Part shown: one piece after another, positions 1-9,199 of the stretch
Position numbering within the stretch: position 1 is the stretch's first letter
How the letters are laid out: every line of letters begins with the position of its first letter
NCBI GenBank assembly: GCA_029260755.1
Contig: JAJDCQ010000241.1
Coordinates: 1-58,324, forward strand
Length of the DNA stretch: 58,324 bases
Direction: 5' to 3'
DNA from: Planctomycetota bacterium
GTDB taxonomy: Bacteria > Planctomycetota > J058 > JAJDCQ01
Translations under genes and position numbers: made by a program
The notes under the pieces: generated by a model
Databases searched by the model: none
What the model was told of the DNA's origin: nothing
Seen by the model: the letters and a program-made list of their open reading frames with translations, nothing else

Positions 1-116
1 CTCGGTGCCTCCGTGGTTTCATCCCCTCGGAGGCGAAGCCAACCAACTCGGGCTGAGCTGGTCGCGTCTTTCTCCGTGAGTCCTCCGTGCCCTCCGTGTC
101 TCCGTGGTTTCATCCT
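1..116. repeat. dispersed intergenic repeat, two copies
   Basis: Positions 1-24 and 80-116 carry related units built on the core CTCCGTGGTTTCATCC, with extra CTCCGTG words inside the second. The same unit recurs in inverted orientation near 58196-58218, where 22 of 23 bases match positions 1-23. There is no ORF with credible coding content in 1-180. The units look like a mobile or amplified intergenic repeat family rather than a gene. Whether they form hairpins or are mobilised by a transposase cannot be judged here. Confidence 0.6.
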
Positions 117-180
117 CTTCGCCGAAGGCGAAGCCGGTGGGTCCGCGATCACCTGATCCAGCTTGATAGCCCTATGCGGG

Positions 181-2922
181 CTAGTCGCCCTCGTCGGGAC
201 GGTCCAGCCGCATCCGGCGGAGGTAGTCGCGGTAGAGCTCCCCGGCGGCCTCCATCGCCGCCCGGTCGCGCCGCTCGATCGCCGCCTCGCGCGCGATCTG
301 GAAGCGGTGCTGGCTGTCGCCGGCCGCGACGCAGTCCCGCTGACGCGCATCGAGATCGCGGAGGAACGGGTCGCGCTCGACCGGCGCGGCTTCGCGTAGC
401 TCCTCGAGCAGCTCGACGACCCGGGCGCCGCGAAGGCGTGCGTCGCGCGACGCCGGGTCGAGCGACCCCGCCGCCGCGACCCAGTCGAACACCGGACGGT
501 CGTCGCGGTTGATCGGGTGCTCGGCGAACCGCTCGCGCGCCGCCGCGACGTTGCCGGCGTAGAAGGTGAACGGGACCCGCTCGACGAGCTGGGCGAGGAT
601 CGTCCGGACGAACGCCTCCTGCCGCTCGTCCCGGGCGAGCGCCCGCCGTCGCCCCTTCGTCTCGACGAGGAGATCGATCAGGGGGGCGTCGTCATCGCCC
701 GCGCCGAGCGCGCGGGTGGCCGCGACGAGCGCCGCCGGGTCGAGAGGCGCGGGCTCCGCTCGCGCGATCAGGGCGACGATCGGCCTGTCGGGCGAGAAGT
801 TCCCGCGCCACAGAGTCACATCGGGGAACACCTCGAGGAGCGTCCGCACGATGATCCCGAGCTGACCCGGGGTGAGCTGGTAGAGCGGCAGCCACTGGGC
901 GAAGAGGCCGCCTTCGCGAAGGCGCGCGCGGACCGTCTCGAAGTGCTCGAGGCCGTAGAGGCTGCCCGCCCCGGCCGACCAGGGCCGGAAGAGGTCGGCG
1001 ACGATCACGTCGTAGCGGCGCGGATCGGCGAGGAGGCGGTGCCGTCCGTCGTCGGCCACGACGGTCACCCGCGGGTCGTCGAACAGGCCGTTCACGTGCT
1101 CGCCGAAGCAGGCGCGCGACGCCTCGATCACCTCGGGGACGAGCTCGGCGACGACGACCTCCTCGACGGTGGGGTGGTGCAGCGCGGCGCCCGCGGTGAT
1201 GCCGGTGGCGAGGCCGAGGAAGAACACCGACCGCGGCTCCGGATGGAGCAGCAGCGGCAGGTGCGCCTGGCGCCGCTCGTCGTGGAGCGCGCCGAGCCCG
1301 CCGAGGGTGTAGTGGTTGTCGACGCGGATCAGGAGATCATCGACGCGCGGGACCGGCGCGCCGGGAGCGGGCGCGACGCCGACGAGCTCGGCGCGGGAGT
1401 GGATGACGGCGACCTGGCCGTGAGCGCCATACGAGAGCCACACGAGGCGCTCCTCGCGATCGGCGTCGAGGCGCACCGGCGGGTTCCGGTAGAGCGGGAC
1501 CGTGGCGATCAGCGCCGTCGTGGCGAGCGCGCCGGCGATCGTCGCGGCGCGGCGCTCGCCCGAGGCGGCGGCGACGGCGGCGGCGACGGCGAGGTAGGCG
1601 GCGGCGAGGACGGCGAGAGCGGGGAGCGTGCCGATCGACGGCACGAGGAGGAACCCCGCGGCGAGCGACCCGGCGATCGCGCCGACCGTGTTGACGGCGG
1701 CGAGCCGTCCGACCGCGGCGCCCGGGCCGCCGTCGCCGTCGCCAGGCTGAGCGAGGCGGAGGCAGAACGGGAAGACGGCGCCCGCGGTCGTGACCGGGAC
1801 CGCGAGGACGAGCGCGGCGAGGCCGAAGAGCGCGCCGAGATAGCCGCCGAAGCTCGCGCGGTCGGCGTGGAGCGGCTCGAGACCCGAGGTGAACGACACC
1901 ATCGCCGCCGGGATGAGCGCGACGGCGACGCCGGCCGCGAGGAGCAGCCACGACAGCGCGCGCTCGGGTCGCCGGAGGCGCGTCAGGCGCCGCGCGAGGA
2001 GGCCGCCCGCGCCGAGGCAGAGGAGGAACGTCACGAGGACGACGGCGAAGGAGTAGACGTCCTTGAGGGTGACGAGGTGGAACAGGCGAGTGACGACGAC
2101 CTCCAGGGCGAGGGTGAGGAACCCCGACGCGCTCGCGAGGGCGAGGACCGTCCTTGGCGTGAACGACGGGGCGTTCGCGGAGGGGGCCGTGACCTCGACG
2201 GGGGGCCCGGTTCGCTCCGCGGGCGGGCCGGCGGGCGGGCCGGCGGTCGCGGTCGCGCACGCCGTCGCCGACTCGGAGCGGGCGAGGCCGAACGCGGCGA
2301 TCGCGATCGCGACGTTCATCGCGATCGCCAGCAGATACGAGCCCTGGAAGCCGAGCCACGGCGGGAGGAAGAACCCCGCGACGAACGCGCCGAGCGCGGC
2401 GCCGATCGTGTTCGTCGCGTAGAGGAGGCTGCCGGTCGTTCCGAGCTGCTCGCGCGCGCGGACGAGCCGCGCCGCCATCACGGGAAACGTCCCGCCCATG
2501 AAGAAGGCGGCCGGGAAGAGCAGCATCAGGGCGACGCCGAGCTTCGCGACGACGGCGGCGGCCCCGCCCTCTCCGGCGACCGAGGCGATCGTCGGCGCGA
2601 TGTCGCGGTGAGCGGATCGGATGAGGAAGTAGCCGACCGCCGCGACGGCGACCCCCACCTCGAGCCAGGCGTAGAGGCGAAGGGTCGCCTCGGGCGAGCG
2701 GCTCCGGATGCGACGCCCCCAGAACCAGCCTCCCGCGGCGAGGCCGGCGAAGAAGGCGGCGAGCGTCGTCGCGGCCGCCTGCGTGGTGCTCCCGAAGAGG
2801 AACGCGAGCTCCCGGAGCCAGAGCACCTCGTAGACGAGCGCGGTCGCCCCCGAGACGAAGACGAGGCCGAGCAGCGCCTCTCGGCGGGGGTCCTCGCTCC
2901 GTCGCTCCGGGGAGACGCTCAT
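181..2922 (-). CDS. polytopic membrane protein with spermidine-synthase-like domain
   Basis: A 913-residue protein. The first ~510 residues are a chain of hydrophobic helices with small-residue-rich segments typical of the fused MFS/spermidine synthase family. A Rossmann methyltransferase-like domain follows (about 515-715), with VFFLGLATGITAG near 561 and YDVIVADLF near 640. The Asp is kept, but aminopropyl-transferase activity is not proven by it. The last ~190 residues are charged and helical. The ATG at 2922 was chosen because it directly precedes the first membrane segment; upstream codons overlap the divergent kinase gene and look non-coding. No speD-like partner is nearby, so a role in polyamine synthesis is only possible. 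The fold call is firm and the substrate unknown. Confidence 0.85.
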   Translation of the reverse strand: MSVSPERRSEDPRREALLGLVFVSGATALVYEVLWLRELAFLFGSTTQAAATTLAAFFAGLAAGGWFWGRRIRSRSPEATLRLYAWLEVGVAVAAVGYFLIRSAHRDIAPTIASVAGEGGAAAVVAKLGVALMLLFPAAFFMGGTFPVMAARLVRAREQLGTTGSLLYATNTIGAALGAFVAGFFLPPWLGFQGSYLLAIAMNVAIAIAAFGLARSESATACATATAGPPAGPPAERTGPPVEVTAPSANAPSFTPRTVLALASASGFLTLALEVVVTRLFHLVTLKDVYSFAVVLVTFLLCLGAGGLLARRLTRLRRPERALSWLLLAAGVAVALIPAAMVSFTSGLEPLHADRASFGGYLGALFGLAALVLAVPVTTAGAVFPFCLRLAQPGDGDGGPGAAVGRLAAVNTVGAIAGSLAAGFLLVPSIGTLPALAVLAAAYLAVAAAVAAASGERRAATIAGALATTALIATVPLYRNPPVRLDADREERLVWLSYGAHGQVAVIHSRAELVGVAPAPGAPVPRVDDLLIRVDNHYTLGGLGALHDERRQAHLPLLLHPEPRSVFFLGLATGITAGAALHHPTVEEVVVAELVPEVIEASRACFGEHVNGLFDDPRVTVVADDGRHRLLADPRRYDVIVADLFRPWSAGAGSLYGLEHFETVRARLREGGLFAQWLPLYQLTPGQLGIIVRTLLEVFPDVTLWRGNFSPDRPIVALIARAEPAPLDPAALVAATRALGAGDDDAPLIDLLVETKGRRRALARDERQEAFVRTILAQLVERVPFTFYAGNVAAARERFAEHPINRDDRPVFDWVAAAGSLDPASRDARLRGARVVELLEELREAAPVERDPFLRDLDARQRDCVAAGDSQHRFQIAREAAIERRDRAAMEAAGELYRDYLRRMRLDRPDEGD

Positions 2923-3027
2923 CCCCCGGAGGGTAGCCCGCCGGCCGGGCTCGTCGCCATCGCGACCGGGACTCCGCGCCCGGCTCCGCCCTTCGCGCGA
3001 GCATGGCGTCGATGTCATCCTGGCCGC

Positions 3028-6000
3028 GTGCGGAGCATCGGGCCCTACCAGATCGTCGGCGAGCTCGGCCGCGGCGGCGCGGGCGTCGTCCTGCGCGCCC
3101 ACGATCCGCGGCTCCGCCGCGACGTGGCGATCAAGATGCTCCTCGCCGCGAAGGCCTCCGAGGCGCAGCTCAAGCGGTTCGCGCGGGAGGCGCGCGCCCT
3201 CGCCAGGGTGCGTCACCCCAACATCGTCGGCGTCCACGAGGTCGGCGAGGACTCGGGGAAGCCGTACATCGTCATGGACCTCGTCGAGGGCACCTCCCTC
3301 CAGGCTCGCCTCGACCGGGACGGCTCGCTCGGGCCGAAGGAGGCCGTGTCGATCATCGCGAAGGCCGCGCGGGCGCTCGCGGTCGCTCACGAGGCCGGCG
3401 TCCTCCACCGGGATCTCAAGCCCGACAACATCCTCGTCACGGCGGGCGGCGAGCCGCTCCTGACCGACTTCGGCCTCGCGAAGGACCTCGACGATCCGGG
3501 ACGGAGCAACTCGGTCTCGGTCCGCGGTCGGTTCATGGGGACGCCCGGCTTCGCCGCGCCGGAGCAGGCGAAGGGCGAGCTCGTCGGACCGCCGACCGAC
3601 GTCCACGGCCTCGGCGGGACCCTCTTCGCGCTGCTGACGGGGGAGCCGCCGTTCACGGGGAGCTCGGCGCTCGAGGTCATCATCGCGACGACGTCTCGGG
3701 AGGCCCCGGCGCCGTCCGATCGGGGGGCGCCGAGCGACGCGGAGCTCGACGGGCTATGCGCGCGCTGTCTCGCGAAGGAGCCGGGCGACCGGTTCGCGAC
3801 CGCCGCCGAGCTCGCGGATGCGTGCGAGGGGTATCTGCGCGGCGAGCGCTCGATCGGGGCGAGCGCGGTGCGCCCGGCCGTCGGCGCCGTCGCCGCGCGG
3901 CCGGCCTCGGCCGTCCCGCGCATCCTGCTCGGGGTCGCGTGCTCGCTCGCGCTCGGGTTCGCCGCCAGTACGGCGTGGGTGGCGACGCGGCTCCGCGAGG
4001 CCGAGCGGCGGAACGCGGCGGAGCTCGCGGAGCTTCGGGAGAGGCTCGCGGCCGCGGAGCAAAGCGCGCGCGTCGTGGCCGAGGCTCCCGCGCCCGGTCC
4101 CGCGTCCACGCCAGCTCCCGCTTCCGCGTCGGCGGCCGTCACCTCCGCGACCGCCGCCGAATCGTCGGCACCATCCGAGGCGACCGGCGAAGAGGTCCTC
4201 CGGCTCGTCGCGAGCGCCGGCGAGCGGCGTGCGGCGGGCGATCTCTCGAAGGCGATCGAGGACTACTCGAAGGCGATCGAGCGCGGTCCGACGGCCGGGC
4301 TGCTGATCGACCGCGGGATGATCCGGGCCGACCTCCACGATCTCGACGGCGCGATCGACGACCTCTCCGCGGCGATCGGCCTCGATCACGCGCGGCCGGA
4401 CCGGATCCGCGCCCTCGTCGTGCGCCTCTCGAGCCTTCGCGCGGCGTGGAGCGACCAGCCTCGACCCGAGCCGCGCGCCGTCGAGGATGCGTGGCGGCTC
4501 TGCGTGGCGGGCGATGCGAAGTTCGACGCCGACGACGTCGCTGGCGCGATGGCCGACTACGGGGCGGCGATGGAGCTCGACCCCCTCTCGGCGGTCCCGT
4601 GGCACAACCGCGGCCTCGTCAGGACGCACGCGGGGGATCTCGACGGCGCCCTCGCGGACCTCGACCGAGCGATCGAGCTCGGCGTGGCCGTCGCGGAGTT
4701 CCACTACATTCGCGGCCGGGCGAACGAGCTTCGCGACGACCTCGCCGCGGCGCGCGCCGACTACGACCGGGCGATCGAGGCCGACCCGCTCCATCAGGAG
4801 TCGTGGGTCAGTCGATCGGTCGTTCGGAGGCTGCTCGGCGACCGCGGTGGCGCCCGCCGTGACGCCGAGCGGGCCGTCGAGCTCGACCCGACCGACGCCG
4901 ACGGTTACAACGCGCGCGCGTTCGTCCGGCTCGCTCAGGGCGACCCGCGGGGAGCAATCGCGGACCTCGAGGAGGCGATCCGGCTCGGGCACGACCAGTC
5001 GGCCGTGCTCCGCACCGAGCTCGAGCGGGTCCGCCGCCTGCACTCGGACTGGTTGGGGGAGCCGCCCTCGGCGCCCGACCAGGCGGAGGCGAAGCGCTGG
5101 CGCGAGCGAGCCGAGAGCAAGCTCGTCGCGGGGGACTTCGAGGGCGCCCTCCCGGACCTCGATCGCGCGCTCGAGCTCGACCGGACGAACGCATTCGCCT
5201 GGGCGAACCGCGGCGCGGCGAAGGAGAAGGCCGGCGACCGCGCCGGCGCTATCGACGACGCGAGCGCGGCGATCGTCCTCTCGCCGGGCAGCGGCGGCGC
5301 GTGGCGCAACCGCGGGCTCGCCCGGGGCTTTCAGGGCGACTTCGTTGGCGCGATCGCGGACTTCGACCGGGCGATCGCGCTCGATCCGACCGACGCGATG
5401 GCGTGGGTCGCCCGCGGCGCCGCGCACTCCGACGCGGGCGATCTCGAGGAGGCGATCGCCGACTACGAGGAGGCCGTGGCCCAGGGTCACCCCGAGTCGG
5501 TCGACCTGCAGGCTCAGATCGCCGACATACGCCGCGAGATCGTGGCCGGTCCGTTCGACTCCGAGCGCGCGGTCGCCGCGGCGGCCCGGCAGTGGAACCG
5601 CTCGGGGGAGAGCCGGTGGGCCGAGGGGGATCGCGCGCGAGCGGTCGAGGACTTCGACAAGGCGCTCCGCCTCGACCCGACGCTGGTCCGGGCTCGCACC
5701 AACCGCGGCATCGCCCGGATCCACTCCGGCGACACCGAGGGAGCGCTCGCCGACTTCGACCGGGTGATCGACCTCGATCCGACAAATGTCTTCGCGCTCG
5801 TCAACCGCGGCATCGCGAGGAAGGCGGCCGGCGACCTCGACGGCGCGATCGCCGACTGCGACCGCGTCATCGTGCTCGAGCCGCGGAGGGCGCAGGCGTG
5901 GGGCGGCCGCGGAGCGCTGAAGCGCGACGTCGGCGACCTGCGCGGAGCGATCGAGGATCTGAACGAGGCCATCCGCCTCGGGCACCCCAGGGCGAAGGAG

Positions 6001-6063
6001 CTCCGCTCCGAGGTCGAGCGCCTGCGCGCGCGGGTCGGCGCCGGCGCCCGCCCCGGCGGCTGA
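3028..6063 (+). CDS. membrane Ser/Thr protein kinase with ~15 TPRs
   Basis: A 1011-residue Hanks-type kinase starting at a GTG that reads MRSIGPYQIVGELGRGG; no good Shine-Dalgarno is visible. The catalytic residues are intact: Gly-rich loop at ~12, VAIK, HRDLKPDN at 127-134, DFG at 147, APEQ. One transmembrane helix (~299-321) is followed by a short coiled coil and an Ala/Pro linker. From ~385 to the end there are about 15 TPR motifs. These fall into blocks that each end in a cap like AIRLGHPxxxxLRxEVERLR, suggesting growth by block duplication. The kinase is expected in the cytoplasm and the TPR array on the other side of the membrane, as an inferred protein-binding sensor. It is divergent from the gene at 181-2922. 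Confidence 0.93.
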   Translation: MRSIGPYQIVGELGRGGAGVVLRAHDPRLRRDVAIKMLLAAKASEAQLKRFAREARALARVRHPNIVGVHEVGEDSGKPYIVMDLVEGTSLQARLDRDGSLGPKEAVSIIAKAARALAVAHEAGVLHRDLKPDNILVTAGGEPLLTDFGLAKDLDDPGRSNSVSVRGRFMGTPGFAAPEQAKGELVGPPTDVHGLGGTLFALLTGEPPFTGSSALEVIIATTSREAPAPSDRGAPSDAELDGLCARCLAKEPGDRFATAAELADACEGYLRGERSIGASAVRPAVGAVAARPASAVPRILLGVACSLALGFAASTAWVATRLREAERRNAAELAELRERLAAAEQSARVVAEAPAPGPASTPAPASASAAVTSATAAESSAPSEATGEEVLRLVASAGERRAAGDLSKAIEDYSKAIERGPTAGLLIDRGMIRADLHDLDGAIDDLSAAIGLDHARPDRIRALVVRLSSLRAAWSDQPRPEPRAVEDAWRLCVAGDAKFDADDVAGAMADYGAAMELDPLSAVPWHNRGLVRTHAGDLDGALADLDRAIELGVAVAEFHYIRGRANELRDDLAAARADYDRAIEADPLHQESWVSRSVVRRLLGDRGGARRDAERAVELDPTDADGYNARAFVRLAQGDPRGAIADLEEAIRLGHDQSAVLRTELERVRRLHSDWLGEPPSAPDQAEAKRWRERAESKLVAGDFEGALPDLDRALELDRTNAFAWANRGAAKEKAGDRAGAIDDASAAIVLSPGSGGAWRNRGLARGFQGDFVGAIADFDRAIALDPTDAMAWVARGAAHSDAGDLEEAIADYEEAVAQGHPESVDLQAQIADIRREIVAGPFDSERAVAAAARQWNRSGESRWAEGDRARAVEDFDKALRLDPTLVRARTNRGIARIHSGDTEGALADFDRVIDLDPTNVFALVNRGIARKAAGDLDGAIADCDRVIVLEPRRAQAWGGRGALKRDVGDLRGAIEDLNEAIRLGHPRAKELRSEVERLRARVGAGARPGG

Positions 6064-6103
6064 CCCGGCGCCTGAGCCTCCGGTCTGCTAACATCGGGCC
6101 TCC

Positions 6104-6571
6104 ATGTACGAGGTTCACACCAGCATCGTCATCGCCGCCGAGCCCGGCGCGGTCTTCGAGGCCCTCTCCGATCACGAGGCGTTTCTGGTCGACGACGCGA
6201 TCGACCGGTGCGTCCTCGAGTCGCCGGGGAGCCCGGATCGGAACGGGCTCGGCGCGGTCCGTGTCGTCACGGCCGGGGCCTACCGGCTCACCGAGGAGAT
6301 CGTCGCGTTCGACCCGCCCCGTCGCTACGACTACGTCATCCGCGAGGTGACCCGGAAGGGGCGCCCCGCGCCGCTCGAGCACGAGCGAGGGTGGCTCGAG
6401 CTCACGCCGGTCGAGTCCGGGACGCGCGTCGACTGGCACTCGCGGTTCCGGTTCGCGATCCCGGTGATCGGCTGGTTCGCCGAGCGGGTCCAGGGGCCGG
6501 GGCTGCGGCGTTCGTTCGCGCGCATGCTCGCACGGGCGAAGGACCGGCTCGAGGCCGTCCCCACCGGGTAG
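6104..6571 (+). CDS. SRPBCC-family protein
   Basis: A 155-residue protein with the START/polyketide-cyclase pattern: N-terminal VHTSIVIAAEPGAVFEALSDHEAF, mid-region PPRRYDYVIREV, then a beta strand with WHSRF and a C-terminal helix FARMLARAKDRLEAV. Members bind hydrophobic ligands or act as cyclases or co-chaperones. No ligand can be assigned. The ATG is 40 bp after the kinase stop, and TAACAT at 6089-6094 could be a -10 box, though no -35 is convincing. Confidence 0.8.
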   Translation: MYEVHTSIVIAAEPGAVFEALSDHEAFLVDDAIDRCVLESPGSPDRNGLGAVRVVTAGAYRLTEEIVAFDPPRRYDYVIREVTRKGRPAPLEHERGWLELTPVESGTRVDWHSRFRFAIPVIGWFAERVQGPGLRRSFARMLARAKDRLEAVPTG

Positions 6572-6657
6572 GTTCGGGAGATGGTCCAGCTCTCTCTCGG
6601 CGGAACCGCCCGCGGGCGATCGCGGTCGAAGGGAGCGAGAGAAGAGAGGAGAGATCC

Positions 6658-7596
6658 ATGGTCCGAGCCGCCTCCCGTTCGAGCTCGAGTCTCCCGCCCG
6701 GGCGCGGCGTGGCGGCCGCGCTCGCCGTCCTCGCGCTCACCGTCGTCGCATCGGAGCGTCCGGCATCGGCCGACGACGGCCTCGCGCCGGAGCGGGCCCG
6801 CGCCCTCGCCTTCGTCGAGGCGAAGGCCGGCGAGAACGTCGATGCGGTCGCCGCGGCGATCGCCACGACGTTCCAGGACGAGGTCGTCCCGGCGGCGCGC
6901 GGGAAGCTCGACGGAGCCGCGAAGGCCTGGGCCGGGCGCGCGGGCGCGGCCGCCGCCGGGAAGGTCGTCGCCTCCTGGAAGACGAAGCTCGCCGGCTGGG
7001 ATCGGGCGAGGCTCGACGCGTTCGCCCGGAAGACGAAGAAGTCCGCCGGGCTGCCGTTCTTCGGCGAGCCCGTCCTCGAGCCGGTCGAGGTCGCGGCGAT
7101 CGCCGGCCTGCCGAAGCGTCACCTGCCCGGGCTCGCCCTGCGGTGGGTCCGATCGGGCATCCTCGCTCACGGCGTCCTCGTCGCGGTCGAGCGCAACACG
7201 GGACGCACGTTCTCGGCGAGCTCGTTCGACGACCTGGCGCCGCACGTCGCGCCCGTCGCGGGGAAGGAGGCCGCGGTCGAGGTCTTTCATCTCCTGGGGA
7301 CGCTCCTGAGCAACGCGGGGATCGCCCAGGGCGACCCGAGCGTGACGACCGCGGCGGACGGCGCGATCACCGTCTCTCACGTGAACGAGCTTCGCCGCGA
7401 CGGGGCCAGCCACGGGCGCCCGGGCGTCGTCGCTTCGTTCCGTGAGGAGTGGGTGATGAAGGTCGACGCGGCGGGCAGGGTCGCCGCGTTCGACTACGAG
7501 GCGACCTCGGGCCCGGGCCGCGCGACGCCCGGGCGGAAGGACGCATCGCCCGAGGACGCGCCGCCCGTGGCCACCCCTCGCGCCCGTCCGCGCTGA
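6658..7596 (+). CDS. secreted protein of unknown function
   Basis: A 312-residue protein with a Sec signal peptide (RSSSSLPPGRGV, hydrophobic AAALAVLALTVVAS, cleavage likely after ASA-D near residue 39). A strong AGAGGAGAG ribosome site precedes the ATG, which fixes the start. The mature part has a helical Ala/Lys-rich section and a central segment around GLPKRHLPGLALRWVRSGILAHGVLVAVERNTGRTF. The final ~30 residues are low complexity and Pro/Arg/Gly rich. I recognise no family. It follows the SRPBCC gene by 86 bp and may be transcribed separately. Confidence 0.75.
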   Translation: MVRAASRSSSSLPPGRGVAAALAVLALTVVASERPASADDGLAPERARALAFVEAKAGENVDAVAAAIATTFQDEVVPAARGKLDGAAKAWAGRAGAAAAGKVVASWKTKLAGWDRARLDAFARKTKKSAGLPFFGEPVLEPVEVAAIAGLPKRHLPGLALRWVRSGILAHGVLVAVERNTGRTFSASSFDDLAPHVAPVAGKEAAVEVFHLLGTLLSNAGIAQGDPSVTTAADGAITVSHVNELRRDGASHGRPGVVASFREEWVMKVDAAGRVAAFDYEATSGPGRATPGRKDASPEDAPPVATPRARPR

Positions 7597-7733
7597 GTGG
7601 GGCGGGGTGCCACCGGAGTTCTCGTTACGGGTCATCGTTCGTCTCGACCGTGAACGACGGTCCCAGACGCAATCGGGTGGCACGCGCGTCGAAACTCCAT
7701 ATTGAGTCATGACTTTCGGCGAGGGTCTCGCCA

Positions 7734-7749
7734 CGGCACCGGACTTGCC
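7734..7749 (+). promoter_or_regulatory. sigma-54-type promoter
   Basis: CGGCACCGGACTTGCC matches the -24/-12 consensus TGGCACGNNNNTTGCW: GGCAC and TTGC are perfect and the GG to GC spacing is exact. Predicted transcription starts near 7760, 33 bp before the ATG at 7793. A palindrome (AGTCATGACT) lies just upstream near 7706. A sigma-54 activator with FHA domain is encoded at 37942-39306, but the link is inference. Confidence 0.6.
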
Positions 7750-7792
7750 AAAGGGGGAGGTGCGAGAGAGACAGCCTGAGGAGAGACCCGCC

Positions 7793-9049
7793 ATGAAGAC
7801 CACGAAGCTCATTCCTGCCCTGGCCCTCGGGATGGCCTGCGCGCTCGGGGCGGCCACCCCGCCCGCGCTCGCCGACGAGAGCTGCCCGGCAGGAGGCGGC
7901 GGCGCGTCCGGTCAGGCCGGCAGCGTCGCCGACGGGCTCGGCCAGGCGAGGGCGGGTCTTCCCGGCGCGATCGACGCGGCCCGGCAGGCGCTCGGCGGAC
8001 AGGGCGAGGGCGCTCTCCAGGCGCTCGACCGGGTGCAGCAGTTCCTGACCGACAACCCCGAGCTCATCGACGCGGTTCGCGGCAAGACGTCGGTCGACGG
8101 CGCCCGGACGCTGCCGAAGCTGCTCGAGGCGGCGCAGCGCAACCTCGCGGCCGGCAACACCAAGTTCGCCGAGCTCTGCCTCGAGAAGATCAAGGAGTTC
8201 CTCGAGGCGGCCCTCGGGATCGTCGGCGGCGCCGGACAGGACGGCCAGGTCGACACGCTGAGCGGGCAAGGCGCCGCCGGCGACCAGGGCGAGCTCTTCC
8301 GGCTCGGCGACAGCGGGCCGCAGGTGGCCGACCTTCAGCGGCGGCTCCAGGCGATGGGGCATCCGGTCGGCGTGACCGGGACCTTCGATCAGGCGACCCA
8401 GACAGCGGTCCGTCGCTTCCAGACGGCGCAGGGCAACGCGGTCGACGGGATCGTCGGACCGCAGACGCGCGGGGCGTTCACCCACGCCGAAGGCGGCAAC
8501 CGGACGCGCTTCGGCGACACCCGTCAGGGCCAGGCGCTCGCCCCGAGCGCCCTCCGCGGATCGGGCTCGAGCATCGGGTCGGGCGCGCCGTCGGGCTCGT
8601 CGAGCCGCGGTTCGAGCGCGTCGACGATTCCGGGCGCGACGCCGCCGCCGAGCGCGAGCGGGCCCGTCGGCGGAGCGACCGCGAGCGGTCAGAGCCTCGC
8701 GTCGGCGGCGGCGCGCGTCGCGGGCCGGCGAGGGACGACCGGTCGGTGCTTCGCGGGCGTGGCCGAGGCGGTCACCTCGACGCACGGGAGCTTCCTCCAC
8801 GGCAAGAGCGCCTACATGGCGGCCGACCAGCTCGCCGCCCGCTCGGACTTCCGCGAGGTGAACGTGAGCGGCTCCGCGCTCCGCCAGCTCCCGCCCGGCG
8901 CGATCGTCGTGTGGGGCAAGACCGCCCGCTCGCCGCACGGCCACATCTCGGTGTCGCTCGGCGACGGTCGCGAGGCGAGCGACCACGTTGCGACCCAGCG
9001 CCTCCAGCTCCGGGGCGACTCCAACCCGCGCGTGTTTGTTCCGCGCTGA
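7793..9049 (+). CDS. secreted peptidoglycan-binding protein with CHAP/NlpC-like C-terminus
   Basis: A 418-residue exported protein. The signal peptide is MKTTKLIPALALGMACALG with cleavage near PPALA-DE, and GAGGAGAG precedes the ATG. A helical region (about 30-150) is followed by a peptidoglycan-binding-1 domain at ~168-230 (LGDSGPQVADLQRRLQAMG ... VDGIVGPQTRGAF). A Ser/Gly-rich linker leads to a C-terminal domain (~310-418) with Cys319 in GRCFAGVAEAV and HGH at 382-384 followed by ISVSLGDGREASDH. The Cys/His arrangement fits a CHAP or NlpC/P60-type amidase or endopeptidase; activity is inferred. It probably works on the cell wall in the periplasm and may be under sigma-54 control. Confidence 0.85.
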   Translation: MKTTKLIPALALGMACALGAATPPALADESCPAGGGGASGQAGSVADGLGQARAGLPGAIDAARQALGGQGEGALQALDRVQQFLTDNPELIDAVRGKTSVDGARTLPKLLEAAQRNLAAGNTKFAELCLEKIKEFLEAALGIVGGAGQDGQVDTLSGQGAAGDQGELFRLGDSGPQVADLQRRLQAMGHPVGVTGTFDQATQTAVRRFQTAQGNAVDGIVGPQTRGAFTHAEGGNRTRFGDTRQGQALAPSALRGSGSSIGSGAPSGSSSRGSSASTIPGATPPPSASGPVGGATASGQSLASAAARVAGRRGTTGRCFAGVAEAVTSTHGSFLHGKSAYMAADQLAARSDFREVNVSGSALRQLPPGAIVVWGKTARSPHGHISVSLGDGREASDHVATQRLQLRGDSNPRVFVPR

Positions 9050-9071
9050 TCGTCGACCCGTCAGCCGTTCG

Positions 9072-9116
9072 ACGCGGCCCGGACCCGGCGCCCCTCGCGC
9101 CGGGTGCGGGCCGCGT
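9072..9116 (+). terminator. strong hairpin terminator
   Basis: A 45-nt stem-loop: ACGCGGCCCG/CGGGCCGCGT plus ACCCGGCGC/GCGCCGGGT with a single G/G mismatch and a 5-nt loop. It lies 23 bp after the stop at 9049 and has no T tract, which is common in very GC-rich genomes. Confidence 0.75.
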
Positions 9117-9199
9117 TCGGTCGTGTCGGGGAGTCCCCCAGGCCCGTCCTCCGGACGCAGCCGATTGACGTGCGGCGACTTCGCTCGTCAAGTGACACC

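Noticed and set aside
517..3027. Long upstream extension of the first TPR kinase
   Set aside because: It runs antisense through the membrane protein gene and is all charged residues; the GTG at 3028 gives the normal kinase start.
2923..3606. N-terminal extension of the spermidine-synthase-like protein
   Set aside because: It would overlap the start and kinase domain of the divergent gene, and the encoded residues are low-complexity Arg/Asp/Gly.
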